In this document: positions 38,393 through 46,310 of the stretch, one piece after another
How the letters are laid out: every line of letters starts with the position of its first letter
How positions within the stretch are numbered: the first letter of the stretch is position 1
From: Lysinibacillus pakistanensis
GTDB taxonomy: Bacteria > Bacillota > Bacilli > Bacillales_A > Planococcaceae
Length of the DNA: 64,000 nucleotides
Assembly (NCBI RefSeq): GCF_030123245.1
Contig: NZ_CP126101.1
Coordinates: forward strand, 2,726,501-2,790,500
Direction of reading: 5' to 3'
Notes under the pieces: model-generated
What the model was told of the DNA's origin: nothing
What the model saw: only the letters and a program-made list of their open reading frames with translations
Databases searched by the model: none
Translations under genes and position numbers: made by a program

Positions 38393-39173
38393 ACTCTACA
38401 AAAAATGCTTTTCGTTCTTTCGTAATCCATTCCTCAAGCTCATGATCATCTCGTCTTAGTAGACGATTAATCAGGACGTCATGCCAAATATAATCTTCTA
38501 ATAAATAGATGTGAACCGGATCATTAGTAATAAAAGCGGTTTCAAGATTTGAAGGAGAATGTCCATAAATCATCTCTTGCCCATCGATAGACAAGATAAA
38601 CCAATGGCGAGTGGAAGATTTTTTTGTATAATAGGTCATTCGATGCCTATCAATGGATGACACAGGTTCATCCACGTATAGCGTAATACCGTGTACAGCG
38701 ACCTGTTCAGCCACCTCAAAAATATCCTCTCGTAATGCTTCATACATCTCTTCCCACATAGAAAGAAGTACCTTTTTCTCCGCTTTTTTTAATAATGACT
38801 GACAATAATTAATAATTGTCTGCCTGCCTTTTAGCATTAACACTTTAGGTTCCGCTTCCTGCTCCTTAGATTCTAATTTTTCTAATTGATCACTAATAGA
38901 CGTAAAATTCGATTGCCAACGCTGCTGTATTTGCTGAAGAAACATCTCAACAGGAATAGAACAATAGGTTGTTTGATCAGCAGCTTCCTCTTTTAGCACT
39001 AATCCTTTTTCAACGAGTACATCCAGTATGTCATAAATTCTTGCTCGAGGAATACCAGAATTTTTGCTGACCTGATATGCACTAATATGGCTCTTTTGTA
39101 CAAGTGCTGTATAGGCTTTAGCCTCATATTCTGTAAATCCTAGCTCTTTTAATTGGGCGATTAATTCATCCAT
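38391..39173 (-). CDS. TrmB-family transcriptional regulator
   Basis: 260 residues. N-terminal winged helix (LKELGFTEYEAKAYTALVQK; SGIPRARIYDILDVLVEKGL), short coiled coil (SISDQLEKLESKEQEAEPK), then the phospholipase-D-like TrmB effector domain. Divergent from the TSUP transporter gene, with a perfect operator overlapping that gene's -10. Probably represses the transporter. Effector unknown. Confidence 0.9.
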   Translation of the reverse strand: MDELIAQLKELGFTEYEAKAYTALVQKSHISAYQVSKNSGIPRARIYDILDVLVEKGLVLKEEAADQTTYCSIPVEMFLQQIQQRWQSNFTSISDQLEKLESKEQEAEPKVLMLKGRQTIINYCQSLLKKAEKKVLLSMWEEMYEALREDIFEVAEQVAVHGITLYVDEPVSSIDRHRMTYYTKKSSTRHWFILSIDGQEMIYGHSPSNLETAFITNDPVHIYLLEDYIWHDVLINRLLRRDDHELEEWITKERKAFFVE

Positions 39174-39236
39174 CCAATCCCTCCATTTCCTTTATTATAG
39201 AATAATTTGACGAATAGAAGCCAATGAAAAAAAATC

Positions 39237-39279
39237 TTTACAGAGAAACAAAAATTAGTTACTATTTCAGTAGTAACTA
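39237..39279 (+). promoter_or_regulatory. TSUP promoter with overlapping operator
   Basis: TTTACA (39237-39242), 17 bases, TACTAT (39260-39265). A perfect inverted repeat TAGTTACTA - TTTCAG - TAGTAACTA (39256-39279) covers the -10 and the start point, the ideal position for repression by the divergent TrmB regulator. Confidence 0.75.
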
Positions 39280-39296
39280 TCTAATGAGGTGTCAAC

Positions 39297-40067
39297 ATGT
39301 TTTTTGAAGTAGATGTAAATGTAGTAATTTTATTAATTGCGTTTGGATTTCTCGCTGCTTTTGTAGACTCAGTGGTTGGCGGTGGAGGCTTAATCTCATT
39401 GCCTGCTCTGTTGTTTGCGGGTTTAAATCCTGCAGCAGCGGTTGCAACCAATAAGCTAGCAGGTACCATGGGTTCGTTAACCTCTACAATTTCCTTTTAT
39501 CGTTCAGGACAGCTAGATATTCGTTCTGTTTTAAAATACTTTCCACTCGCCTTTGTGGGGTCATTGTTTGGCGCATGGACTGTGCATTTAATCAATCCCT
39601 CTCTACTCAAGCCAATCATGCTTATAATGCTTGCAGGAGTAGCCGTTTATACGATTTTTAAAAAGGATTGGGGCTCTGTATCCGCTGTCAAAACATTATC
39701 GCCTTTACACTTGGTTTTATTTATGTTTTTGCTATTTAGTATTGGCTTCTATGATGGATTTCTCGGCCCAGGTACAGGTTCATTCTTAATCTTTAGTTTT
39801 TTACTTGTTGGCTTTGACTTTTTAAAGGCAGCAGGTAATGCAAAGTTTTTAAATTTAGCAAGTAACTGTGCTGGTCTTTTAATGTTCATCTACTTAGGAC
39901 AAGTTCATTTTGCCTATGGATTCATAATGGGTATCGCTCAAATTGCTGGTGCAATGGTGGGTTCACGTGTAGCCATTAAAAAAGGTAGCGGTTTTGTACG
40001 GGTTTTATTTATCATTGTGACTATAACATTATTAACAAAAAATGCATATGATTACTTTGTACATTAA
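39297..40067 (+). CDS. TSUP (TauE/SafE) family permease
   Basis: 256-residue membrane protein with about eight segments. Two family repeats are visible: FVDSVVGGGGLISLPALLFA near the start and FYDGFLGPGTGSFLIFSFLL in the second half. Such proteins export sulfite, sulfoacetate or similar anions. The substrate here is unknown; the TrmB regulator next door should tell which compound induces it. Confidence 0.88.
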   Translation: MFFEVDVNVVILLIAFGFLAAFVDSVVGGGGLISLPALLFAGLNPAAAVATNKLAGTMGSLTSTISFYRSGQLDIRSVLKYFPLAFVGSLFGAWTVHLINPSLLKPIMLIMLAGVAVYTIFKKDWGSVSAVKTLSPLHLVLFMFLLFSIGFYDGFLGPGTGSFLIFSFLLVGFDFLKAAGNAKFLNLASNCAGLLMFIYLGQVHFAYGFIMGIAQIAGAMVGSRVAIKKGSGFVRVLFIIVTITLLTKNAYDYFVH

Positions 40068-40123
40068 TAGCCATGAAAAATGCCGTGAATAATAAAGTTA
40101 TTAAATTTTGATTAATAAAAGCT

Positions 40124-40160
40124 AAGAGCCTTCCTACATTCTACGTAGTAAGGCTCTTTA
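40124..40160 (+). terminator. Terminator of TSUP gene
   Basis: AAGAGCCTT and AAGGCTCTT outer arms with inner CTACATTCTACGTAG, then TTTAAAG. Confidence 0.8.
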
Positions 40161-40302
40161 AAGTTGTTTCGTTTAAGTGTAACTCTTCACAATTACTTGA
40201 TATTATATAGGTGAATAGAAAGATAAATTAAAATTTAGTTTAGCAGTTGTAAAAGTAGGTTATTTATATTATTCTCTTATAATTTTTCAAAAAGGAGAGT
40301 TT

Positions 40303-41730
40303 ATGAAAAAGATTATTGTTTTTGTATTAACGATATTTATATTATTCTCAGGATTCGCAACACAAAGTTATGCGTTGTCAGATTCGAAATCTGCGGCAAT
40401 ACAAACGTTGCTAGATGATGCCTGTCGTATATCAGGTGTGCCGGGAATGTCAATCTCAATACTTGCTGATGATGAAGTGTTCTACTTTTCTTCAGGGTAT
40501 GCAGACCGTGAAAAGGGGCTGTCTGCAAGTGAAAATACACTCTATGAGTTGGCCTCGGTCAGTAAAGCTTTTACCGGTATGGGTATTATACTGTTGGAAG
40601 AGCAAGGGCTGCTCTCAATGACTGACCCTGTCCAAAAATATTTACCTTGGTTTACGTTAAAGTATCAAGGGAAACCTGTTGATATGCAAAGCCTTACACT
40701 AAATAACTTTCTTCACCATACCAGTGGTCTAACAAATATTAGGCATACTCAAAATATTCCTCAAGGCAATACACCGGATATGTTGCAAAAGACTGTGGAA
40801 ATGCTCGTGGATGCTGAATTGGCGTTCCCTCCCGGTGAACAGTATAACTATGGAACTGTTAATTATGACGTATTGGGTTTGGTTATTGAGATTGTGTCGC
40901 GACAAAGCTATGAAGACTTTATGAGGGAACAGGTATTTCAGCCATTAGGTCTTCACCAGACGTATGTTTATAAAGAAGATGCTCAAGCCACTGGACAGTT
41001 GGCGCAGGGCTACCGTTCTTCCTTTTTTATGACAACTCCATTTAAAGCTCCGGATTATGCTGGGAATAAACCCGCAGGCTACATCATTTCTAATACAAAA
41101 GATATGGCGCGTTGGATGGGCATACAAATGGGTATCGTGCAGGACATACCCGAAATATTTCACACGGTTATCGAAAAATCACATAGGGGTGATATGTCTG
41201 TTTCGGCTGTCAACGATATGTATTATGCGGCAGGCTGGTCGGTAAACGCCGACCAAACGATTGTAGAACACACTGGGGGCAATCCAAATTTCAGAACCGA
41301 AGTAGCCATACTGCTAAATGAACGAACAGCCATCAGCTTGCTGAGCAACGGCGCAAATACCAATATAAACCTGGTACTAAAAGTTAAAGATATATTAGAC
41401 GGCAATCTAACTCAGTCATATGAAATAAGTGGCACACAGCTTTTGGATATCATTTTGTCGTCTATTACAATTATTCTTTGCCTATTGGCCGTTTTGCTTT
41501 TTCTCTTAGGATTACGCAGAAGGAAAACGAATGAGCGGCAGCCAATGACAAAAAAGAGAATAATCGTAACAGTTATTTTCCTGATCGCTACGGTTGCCCT
41601 GGGGATACTATGCTTTGCTTTCGATTGGTCAACGATACTTATTTGGCAAACATATAGTGTTCTTACAGCTTTGATTTCGTCAGCATTATTAACAGCAAGC
41701 ATTACATGGTTTGTATACACTCACCGATAA
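40303..41730 (+). CDS. Beta-lactamase-fold serine hydrolase, membrane anchored
   Basis: 475 residues: signal peptide (first ~25), class-C/PBP-like catalytic domain, and three C-terminal membrane segments. The catalytic SxxK is S85-VS-K88; the third motif is HTGG. The second motif, usually YSN or YAN, reads YGT in YNYGTVNYDVLG, so the Asn is replaced. Members act as peptidases or esterases on cell-wall or D-amino-acid compounds; resistance to beta-lactams is not implied. Base composition (more GC in third positions) differs from its neighbours and hints at recent transfer. Confidence 0.85.
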   Translation: MKKIIVFVLTIFILFSGFATQSYALSDSKSAAIQTLLDDACRISGVPGMSISILADDEVFYFSSGYADREKGLSASENTLYELASVSKAFTGMGIILLEEQGLLSMTDPVQKYLPWFTLKYQGKPVDMQSLTLNNFLHHTSGLTNIRHTQNIPQGNTPDMLQKTVEMLVDAELAFPPGEQYNYGTVNYDVLGLVIEIVSRQSYEDFMREQVFQPLGLHQTYVYKEDAQATGQLAQGYRSSFFMTTPFKAPDYAGNKPAGYIISNTKDMARWMGIQMGIVQDIPEIFHTVIEKSHRGDMSVSAVNDMYYAAGWSVNADQTIVEHTGGNPNFRTEVAILLNERTAISLLSNGANTNINLVLKVKDILDGNLTQSYEISGTQLLDIILSSITIILCLLAVLLFLLGLRRRKTNERQPMTKKRIIVTVIFLIATVALGILCFAFDWSTILIWQTYSVLTALISSALLTASITWFVYTHR

Positions 41731-41910
41731 AATACGTCGCTCCCAAGATAAGCATAATGTTAAGTAATTAAATTTCAATTTATCGGTATGCTTAATTTGA
41801 AAAACATTAGACACTTCGGAGTCTTTTTTAATATCATCGACAATTTTCCCAGTCAAACCTAATTACTATTGCTTCCACTAACCTGCTCCGTTCGAGGAAT
41901 AAGGATTTTT

Positions 41911-41970
41911 AAACAACTATATTATTTTTTAAACGACTTTATTGTAAATTAAACAACTTTATTATTTCTG
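41911..41970 (+). repeat. 3 x 20-bp tandem array
   Basis: Units at 41911, 41931 and 41951, exactly 20 bp each, consensus AAACRACTWTATTRTWWWTT. Read on the other strand the phrase AATAAAGTTGTTTAATTTAC resembles the AATAAAGTT phrases at 2.7 and 5.9 kb. Non-coding. Confidence 0.75.
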
Positions 41971-42071
41971 CACAGTGAATTTTCGTCCACGGCATTTATC
42001 TAAATCCATTTTGCCTCGGCATAATTGCGTCCGGAATCGGCTTTGTGCTTAGGCCTCCTTGATACAGGTCA

Positions 42072-42112
42072 GTTAGCCGTTATCGCTATGGATGCGATGA
42101 TTTTAGGCTAAC
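42072..42112. other. Two-tier hairpin in repeat-rich gap
   Basis: GTTAGCC ... GGCTAAC outer stem with ATCGC ... GCGAT inner stem, loop TATGGAT. There is no T-run after it, so it is not an ordinary terminator. The surrounding sequence (GCCTCGGCATAATTGCGTCC, 42009-42028) is GC-richer than its surroundings and looks like part of a dispersed element. Confidence 0.45.
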
Positions 42113-42162
42113 ATCTTTTATGAACTCCTTTTCGATTACGTGACATCCCACGGGGTGCTTGT

Positions 42163-42530
42163 TTTTTTGTGCGAAAGCGTAGTGCTAACGTAGCGGCAGC
42201 AACATGATGTTTTTTTTGTGCGAAAGCGTAGTGTTAACGTAGCGACAGCAACATGATGGTGGTCACTCAGTCATGTGTTGTTGTTGTTGTTGCTGTCGCT
42301 TCGCTTTCGCACAGATAAAACCATGTTGCTGTCGCTTCGCTTTCGCACAGATAAAACCGTGTTGCTGTCGCTCCGCTTTCGCACAGATAAAACCGTGTTG
42401 CTGTCGCTTCGCTTTCGCACAGATAAAACCGTGTTGCTGTCGCTCCGCTTTCGCACAGATAAAACCGTGTTGCTGTCGCTTCGCTTTCGCACAGATAAAA
42501 CCATGTTGCTGTCGCTTCGCTTATTCTCAT
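42163..42530 (+). repeat. 36-bp tandem array with inverted flanking copies
   Basis: Six full units and one partial unit of 36 bp start at 42289, 42325, 42361, 42397, 42433, 42469 and 42505. Each is GTTGCTGTCGCTTCG or ...CTCCG, then CTTTCGCACAGATAAAACC(A/G)T. Upstream, 42163-42258 holds two copies in the opposite orientation (GTGCGAAAGCG ... AGCGACAGCAAC) with a different middle, and a GTT run lies between. Being a multiple of three, the array is open in several frames on both strands; those frames are not genes. Confidence 0.92.
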
Positions 42531-42569
42531 AAAAGTGCTTTCGATACAAAAAACATTTGCAGAAAGAAG

Positions 42570-44015
42570 TTATATAAATAACTTGTCTTCCTTAAATTTA
42601 TGATTTGTTAATAAACTTACAATTACAAAGATGAATAAAGAAGCGACAATCGGGATAGTCACGGTATGCATTCCGAAGACGGATGGGTAAAAGCGATCAA
42701 TAATAATATATAAAATCATGCCTGAAAACATTGACGCAATAGCACCGTACTTATTAGCCTTCTTCCAGTATAGTCCTAATACAACGGTCCAAATAAAGAC
42801 AGCCTCAAGTCCACCAAAGGCAAATAAATTCAACCACACTAATAACTCTGGTGGATTCAACGCAAAAACGATAACTGCTAAACCGATAACAGTCGTGACA
42901 ATAAAGCTGGCCCGCTTAATTTCTGTATCATTGGCTGTCGGTTTTATATAATTTAGGTAAATATCCTTCACAACAGTGGAGCTTACAAGCATCAATAAAG
43001 CGTTGACCGTTGACATTGTGGCTGCCATTGGTGCAGCTAAGACCACACCTGCTAAAAATGGCGGTAAAACCTTTAAGGTCAGTAGCGGCATTACCTTATC
43101 CCCAATCTCAATTCCTGGTAAAACCGGGCGTGCTAGAACACCAATTAAATGCATTCCAAACATGATTGTCCCAATGGCAATAGTGCCAATGATAATGGCT
43201 AAATGCATGCTTTTTGAATCCTTATAGCTCATGGCACGAACTGCGATTTGTGGAAGCCCCACAACGCCAACACCGATTAAAATCCAAAATGTAGAAACAT
43301 ATAATGGTGTTAGTTCTCCATCAGCACCAAATGGAGAGATGAAATTTGGATTTTCCGCAACAAGAGATGCCATAATTCGATCGATGCCTCCACCAGCAAC
43401 AATTGTCCCAATTAATAATATAATCGTTCCAAAAACCATAATAGTGCCCTGTACAGTGTCTGTTAATGCAACAGCACGAAAACCTCCGATAATGACATAC
43501 ACTAAAACGGAAATGGCAAAAATAAAGAGTGCTGCTGTGTAGTTTAAGCCTGTTAATGATTCTATAAGACGTGCGCCACCTACCCATTGTGCCATCATGG
43601 CAGAAAATAAAAAGACAATAATACTAATTGCTGATAAGATGACAATCACATGACTTTTATAGCGCTCTCGTAAAAAATCAATTAATGTAATGGCATGATA
43701 ACGTCTTGCAAGAATGGCGAATTCCTTCCCTAAAATCATTAGCACAAAATAGCCGGCAGGAAGTTGTGCCATTGCTAGCAATACCCAACCTAAACCTTTC
43801 GTGTAAGCAACGCCTGGACCACCAATAAAACTACTTGCACTACCATACGTTGCTATCATGGTCATCGCTAAGAGAAAACCGCCCATTTCACGACCACCCA
43901 GAAAGTACTCCTGCAAAAATGAATTGGAGGAACGTACATGCTTATTAGCCCAGACACCAATGCCAAAGATAATAACTAAAAACAATAGCAGTGGAAAAAT
44001 AACTTGCCAATGCAT
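42570..44015 (-). CDS. panF: Sodium/pantothenate symporter PanF
   Basis: 481-residue SSS-family symporter with about 13 membrane segments. PanF-like signatures are SSNSFLQEYFLGGREMGGFL, ATYGSASSFIGGPGVAYTKG and APMAATMSTVNALLMLVSST. It imports pantothenate for CoA synthesis. It overlaps its small partner YhdT by one base (TAATG), the typical panF arrangement. Confidence 0.92.
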   Translation of the reverse strand: MHWQVIFPLLLFLVIIFGIGVWANKHVRSSNSFLQEYFLGGREMGGFLLAMTMIATYGSASSFIGGPGVAYTKGLGWVLLAMAQLPAGYFVLMILGKEFAILARRYHAITLIDFLRERYKSHVIVILSAISIIVFLFSAMMAQWVGGARLIESLTGLNYTAALFIFAISVLVYVIIGGFRAVALTDTVQGTIMVFGTIILLIGTIVAGGGIDRIMASLVAENPNFISPFGADGELTPLYVSTFWILIGVGVVGLPQIAVRAMSYKDSKSMHLAIIIGTIAIGTIMFGMHLIGVLARPVLPGIEIGDKVMPLLTLKVLPPFLAGVVLAAPMAATMSTVNALLMLVSSTVVKDIYLNYIKPTANDTEIKRASFIVTTVIGLAVIVFALNPPELLVWLNLFAFGGLEAVFIWTVVLGLYWKKANKYGAIASMFSGMILYIIIDRFYPSVFGMHTVTIPIVASLFIFVIVSLLTNHKFKEDKLFI

Positions 44016-44278
44016 TATTGCTCCACCTCCTCATCCTCAAATGGTACCTCTTTGAAGAAGAGTTTCATCACAAGCCAAATGAGAAGTATCATAAAGCCTG
44101 TCCCTGCGATACAGCTATAGAAAAACCATGCAGGAAAACCGAAAACATACGTATAGGTTGTCGGATCACCAGAACCTAGACCATAGGCAAAGCCAAACCA
44201 AATGGCAAAGTTGATAATGACAAGCACGACACCGATAAGCGCCTCGCGATGCGCAATTTTAAAGCGTTGATCTTTCAA
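44015..44278 (-). CDS. yhdT: YhdT/DUF997 membrane partner of PanF
   Basis: 87-residue protein with two membrane segments (GVVLVIINFAIWFGFAYGLG; WFFYSCIAGTGFMILLIWLV), the YhdT/DUF997 pattern that regularly precedes panF. It probably assists the symporter. Translationally coupled to panF. Confidence 0.9.
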   Translation of the reverse strand: MKDQRFKIAHREALIGVVLVIINFAIWFGFAYGLGSGDPTTYTYVFGFPAWFFYSCIAGTGFMILLIWLVMKLFFKEVPFEDEEVEQ

Positions 44279-44391
44279 AATAAAGTCCCCCTAACCTACT
44301 CTATTTTACTGATATATATCCATTATGGGAACCTTTGTGAAAAAATTATTGCTGGCAAGACGGAGATTATCGATTTTATTCCTTCCATTTG

Positions 44392-45021
44392 CTATTCAAT
44401 AGAATTCATTAAATCAAAAAAGTATTTTGGTTCTTGTGTCTGATACAGCTTAATCCATGCTTGCAATGTTTCGGGCGCAAATACATCCAGCAATTTCAAT
44501 ACATGCATGGTAAATTCTAAAGGAGCTATTCCTGATGCAGTAACTAAATTACCATCAGTAACAGCTGGTTTTATTTCATAATTTTTTTCTCCACTATAAT
44601 TAGGACAAACCATTTTCAAATACTCTAGATGATTGCTAGTGTGTCTTCTAGAGTCCAATAACCCCTCATTTGCCAGTCTCACTGTTGCACCACAAATTGC
44701 AGCAACAACAATTCCTTCCTTTAAAAATGTAGATACCTTTTTCAGGATGGGGTCATGTATCGATTCCATCCAAGTATTTCCTCCTGGAAGTACAAAAACA
44801 TCTAAATTTTTTAAAATACACTCATCAATAGAAATGCTAGGTATTATTTTCAATCCTCCCATTGTCGTAACAGCATTTTTATCAATGCCTACTGTAATCA
44901 CCCTTAAAGGTGCTAGTTCCTTTTTAAAATACCTTCCTGAATTTAGTTCAGCAATTAAATAGCCTACCTCCCAGTCTGACATTGTATCAAATACATATAA
45001 ATATACGTTTGCATTCATCAT
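44392..45021 (-). CDS. DJ-1/PfpI-family protein
   Basis: About 209 residues of the DJ-1/PfpI class-I-amidotransferase-like fold. The nucleophile elbow is VAAICGATVRLA (Cys near 112), with a preceding FVLPGGNTW. Family members are glyoxalases, proteases, chaperones or amidotransferase-like; which applies here cannot be told. ATG 45021 is preferred, with AAAAGGAAG upstream, over GTG 45027. Monocistronic. Confidence 0.82.
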   Translation of the reverse strand: MMNANVYLYVFDTMSDWEVGYLIAELNSGRYFKKELAPLRVITVGIDKNAVTTMGGLKIIPSISIDECILKNLDVFVLPGGNTWMESIHDPILKKVSTFLKEGIVVAAICGATVRLANEGLLDSRRHTSNHLEYLKMVCPNYSGEKNYEIKPAVTDGNLVTASGIAPLEFTMHVLKLLDVFAPETLQAWIKLYQTQEPKYFFDLMNSIE

Positions 45022-45055
45022 AGACACTTCCTTTTGTAATTAATATCCCAATTAT

Positions 45056-45093
45056 AAAAAAACATTACTGACATCCACTGTCAGTAATGTTTT
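45056..45093 (-). terminator. Terminator of Tyr/Pro-rich gene
   Basis: AACATTACTGACA and TGTCAGTAATGTT arms followed on the minus strand by a T-run, 36 bases past the small gene's stop. Confidence 0.88.
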
Positions 45094-45128
45094 CAGTTTG
45101 ATAATTAAATAACAATAGATTCCTTATA

Positions 45129-45326
45129 TTAGTATCCGTATGGACGGTTGTATGGTTGGCGATAGTATGGTGGATAGAATGGGTAAAATGGATAGAATGG
45201 GTAAAACGGGTAAAATGGATATTGATAACGTGGACGTCTTCTTCTACGACGTCTTCCATAACTGTCATAGTCATAGTCATCATCATATCTGTCATCTCTA
45301 TCATATTGATCATAATAATTTTGCAT
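45129..45326 (-). CDS. Small Tyr/Arg/Pro-rich repeat protein
   Basis: 65 residues: an acidic Asp/Tyr N-terminus (NYYDQYDRDDRYDDDYDYDS), a run of seven arginines, then five tandem FYP triplets and a PYYRQPYNRPYGY tail. It has no hydrophobic core and must be disordered or cross-linked. A strong GGAAAGGAG site precedes the ATG and a strong terminator follows, so the gene is genuine. Tyr-rich, low-complexity proteins of this kind occur in spore coats; that placement is an inference. Confidence 0.8.
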   Translation of the reverse strand: MQNYYDQYDRDDRYDDDYDYDSYGRRRRRRRPRYQYPFYPFYPFYPFYPFYPPYYRQPYNRPYGY

Positions 45327-45645
45327 AATTATTTCTCCTTTCCATCTCTGTATAGGTTATGCTATGTAAGGATTGACAGTATACGCATTTACCTATATTT
45401 AGCACTCGATCAGACAAATTGGGACCTCCTCAATTTAAAGAAAGCCTGCCTAAAGAATTCAATTTTGGACTCTCCACAAAAAAACATTCACCATTCCAAC
45501 CAATTTTCTAACGTTGGTTCACTTGTACTGGAAACTGGCTATCGATTGAGTAAAATTAAAGCAGCTTTTGAGGAAGTCATTGAGAAGCTAAACAAATCTA
45601 TTCGGAACGTGGAACAGATAACTAAAACAGTTGTCAGTTACAACT
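45327..45645. other. gap with possible coding remnant
   Basis: On the + strand, codons from about 45430 to the TAA at 45645 give a protein-like sequence (SNVGSLVLETGYRLSKIKAA, then FEEVIEKLNKSIRNVEQITK), but no start codon with a ribosome site is seen. I do not recognise it. It may be the 3' end of a decayed gene. The left part of the gap should hold the promoter of the Tyr/Pro-rich gene. Confidence 0.3.
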
Positions 45646-45683
45646 AAAAAAGCCTAGGCTCAAAATTAATTAAGTACCTGGGC
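45646..45683 (-). terminator. Terminator after PepSY pseudogene
   Basis: On the minus strand AAAGCCCAGG ... CCTAGGCTTTTTT. The loop side carries AGGCTCAAAATTA, which recurs in the terminator at 57202. Confidence 0.7.
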
Positions 45684-45703
45684 TTTGTGTCAATTAAGAT
45701 ATT

Positions 45704-45928
45704 TTAATCGAAATCATTCTCTTCTTCAATTTTGCGAATTACACCTGTCTTTGCATTTACTTCTACTTCGTAAATTTTATTTTAAGATGTCAAAATAAAA
45801 ATTTCATATACTAAAGTACCGTTTTCCATATCCATTCCATAATGTATGATTTGTCCTGGCACTCTTTGAACTGCAATTTGCATCGCTTGTTGCGGGGAAA
45901 ATCTCTGATTATATGAAGGCATTACCAT
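45704..45928 (-). pseudogene. PepSY-domain protein with internal stop
   Basis: Reading from ATG 45928 (AAGGAGG before it): SPQQAMQIAVQRVPGQIIHY, then MDMENGTLVYEIFILTS, a TAA at 45782-45784, then in the same frame NKIYEVEVNAKTGVIRKIEE to a stop at 45704. This is one PepSY domain of about 74 residues interrupted by a single nonsense codon, where Gln (CAA) would be expected (ITAQNKIYEV in relatives, from memory). The rest is well preserved, so the mutation is recent, or the stop is read through. Confidence 0.75.
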
Positions 45929-46310
45929 AAACATATCCTCCTTACTCTGCATACATGCTCTATTTTGTGCAAGCACAGAGTTTCTGTTACCAGTTTATTT
46001 ACCCCGCCTTTGCTGAATTGTAATATACAGCCCGATTAAACGGTCAGTGGTCGTTTATCATTCTACAAATCCTTCAAATGTAATTCCTAAATAATGCTAT
46101 TACAGTATAGTGAATGCAACTGCACAGCAAAACCTCTAAACTCTCAGCTAAATAAATGAAACACTAAAAAGTGCTATTAAGGGTGGATTGTTAGGCTCTA
46201 ATTCCACTGGATTAGGAATGCACAATTCCCCCAAAATTTTCAATACAACTAATTTTTGAGGCGTTAGGTGGATTTTCTCAGTAAGCTGTTGTCACTTCTG
46301 TTGCTTCATC
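45929..46310. other. gap with orphan operator-like palindrome
   Basis: No gene is seen. AAACGGTCAGTGGTCGTTT (46038-46056) is partly symmetric and resembles TetR-type operators, yet no TetR gene is adjacent. The right part (46180-46290) lies behind the chemoreceptor stop and shows no strong terminator. Confidence 0.35.

Noticed and set aside
40303..41730. Beta-lactamase conferring antibiotic resistance
   Set aside because: The SxxK and HTGG motifs are shared by many peptidases and esterases, the second motif is altered, and the membrane tail is not typical of resistance enzymes.
42289..42530. CRISPR-like regular 36-bp repeats
   Set aside because: The units are directly adjacent with no unique spacers, and no cas genes are in the window. 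It is a simple tandem array.
42267..42581. Open frames of 85-102 codons across the 36-bp array on both strands
   Set aside because: Frames stay open only because the unit is divisible by three. There is no ribosome site, and the products are pure repeats.
45065..45313. 82-codon minus-strand frame overlapping the Tyr/Pro-rich gene
   Set aside because: Out of frame with the well-supported start at 45326 and reads through its terminator; composition MTMTM/HFTHSIH is an artefact.
45156..45420. Left part of a 163-codon + strand frame
   Set aside because: It is antisense to the Tyr/Pro-rich gene, which has the better ribosome site and terminator. Only the right end (after 45430) might be a remnant.
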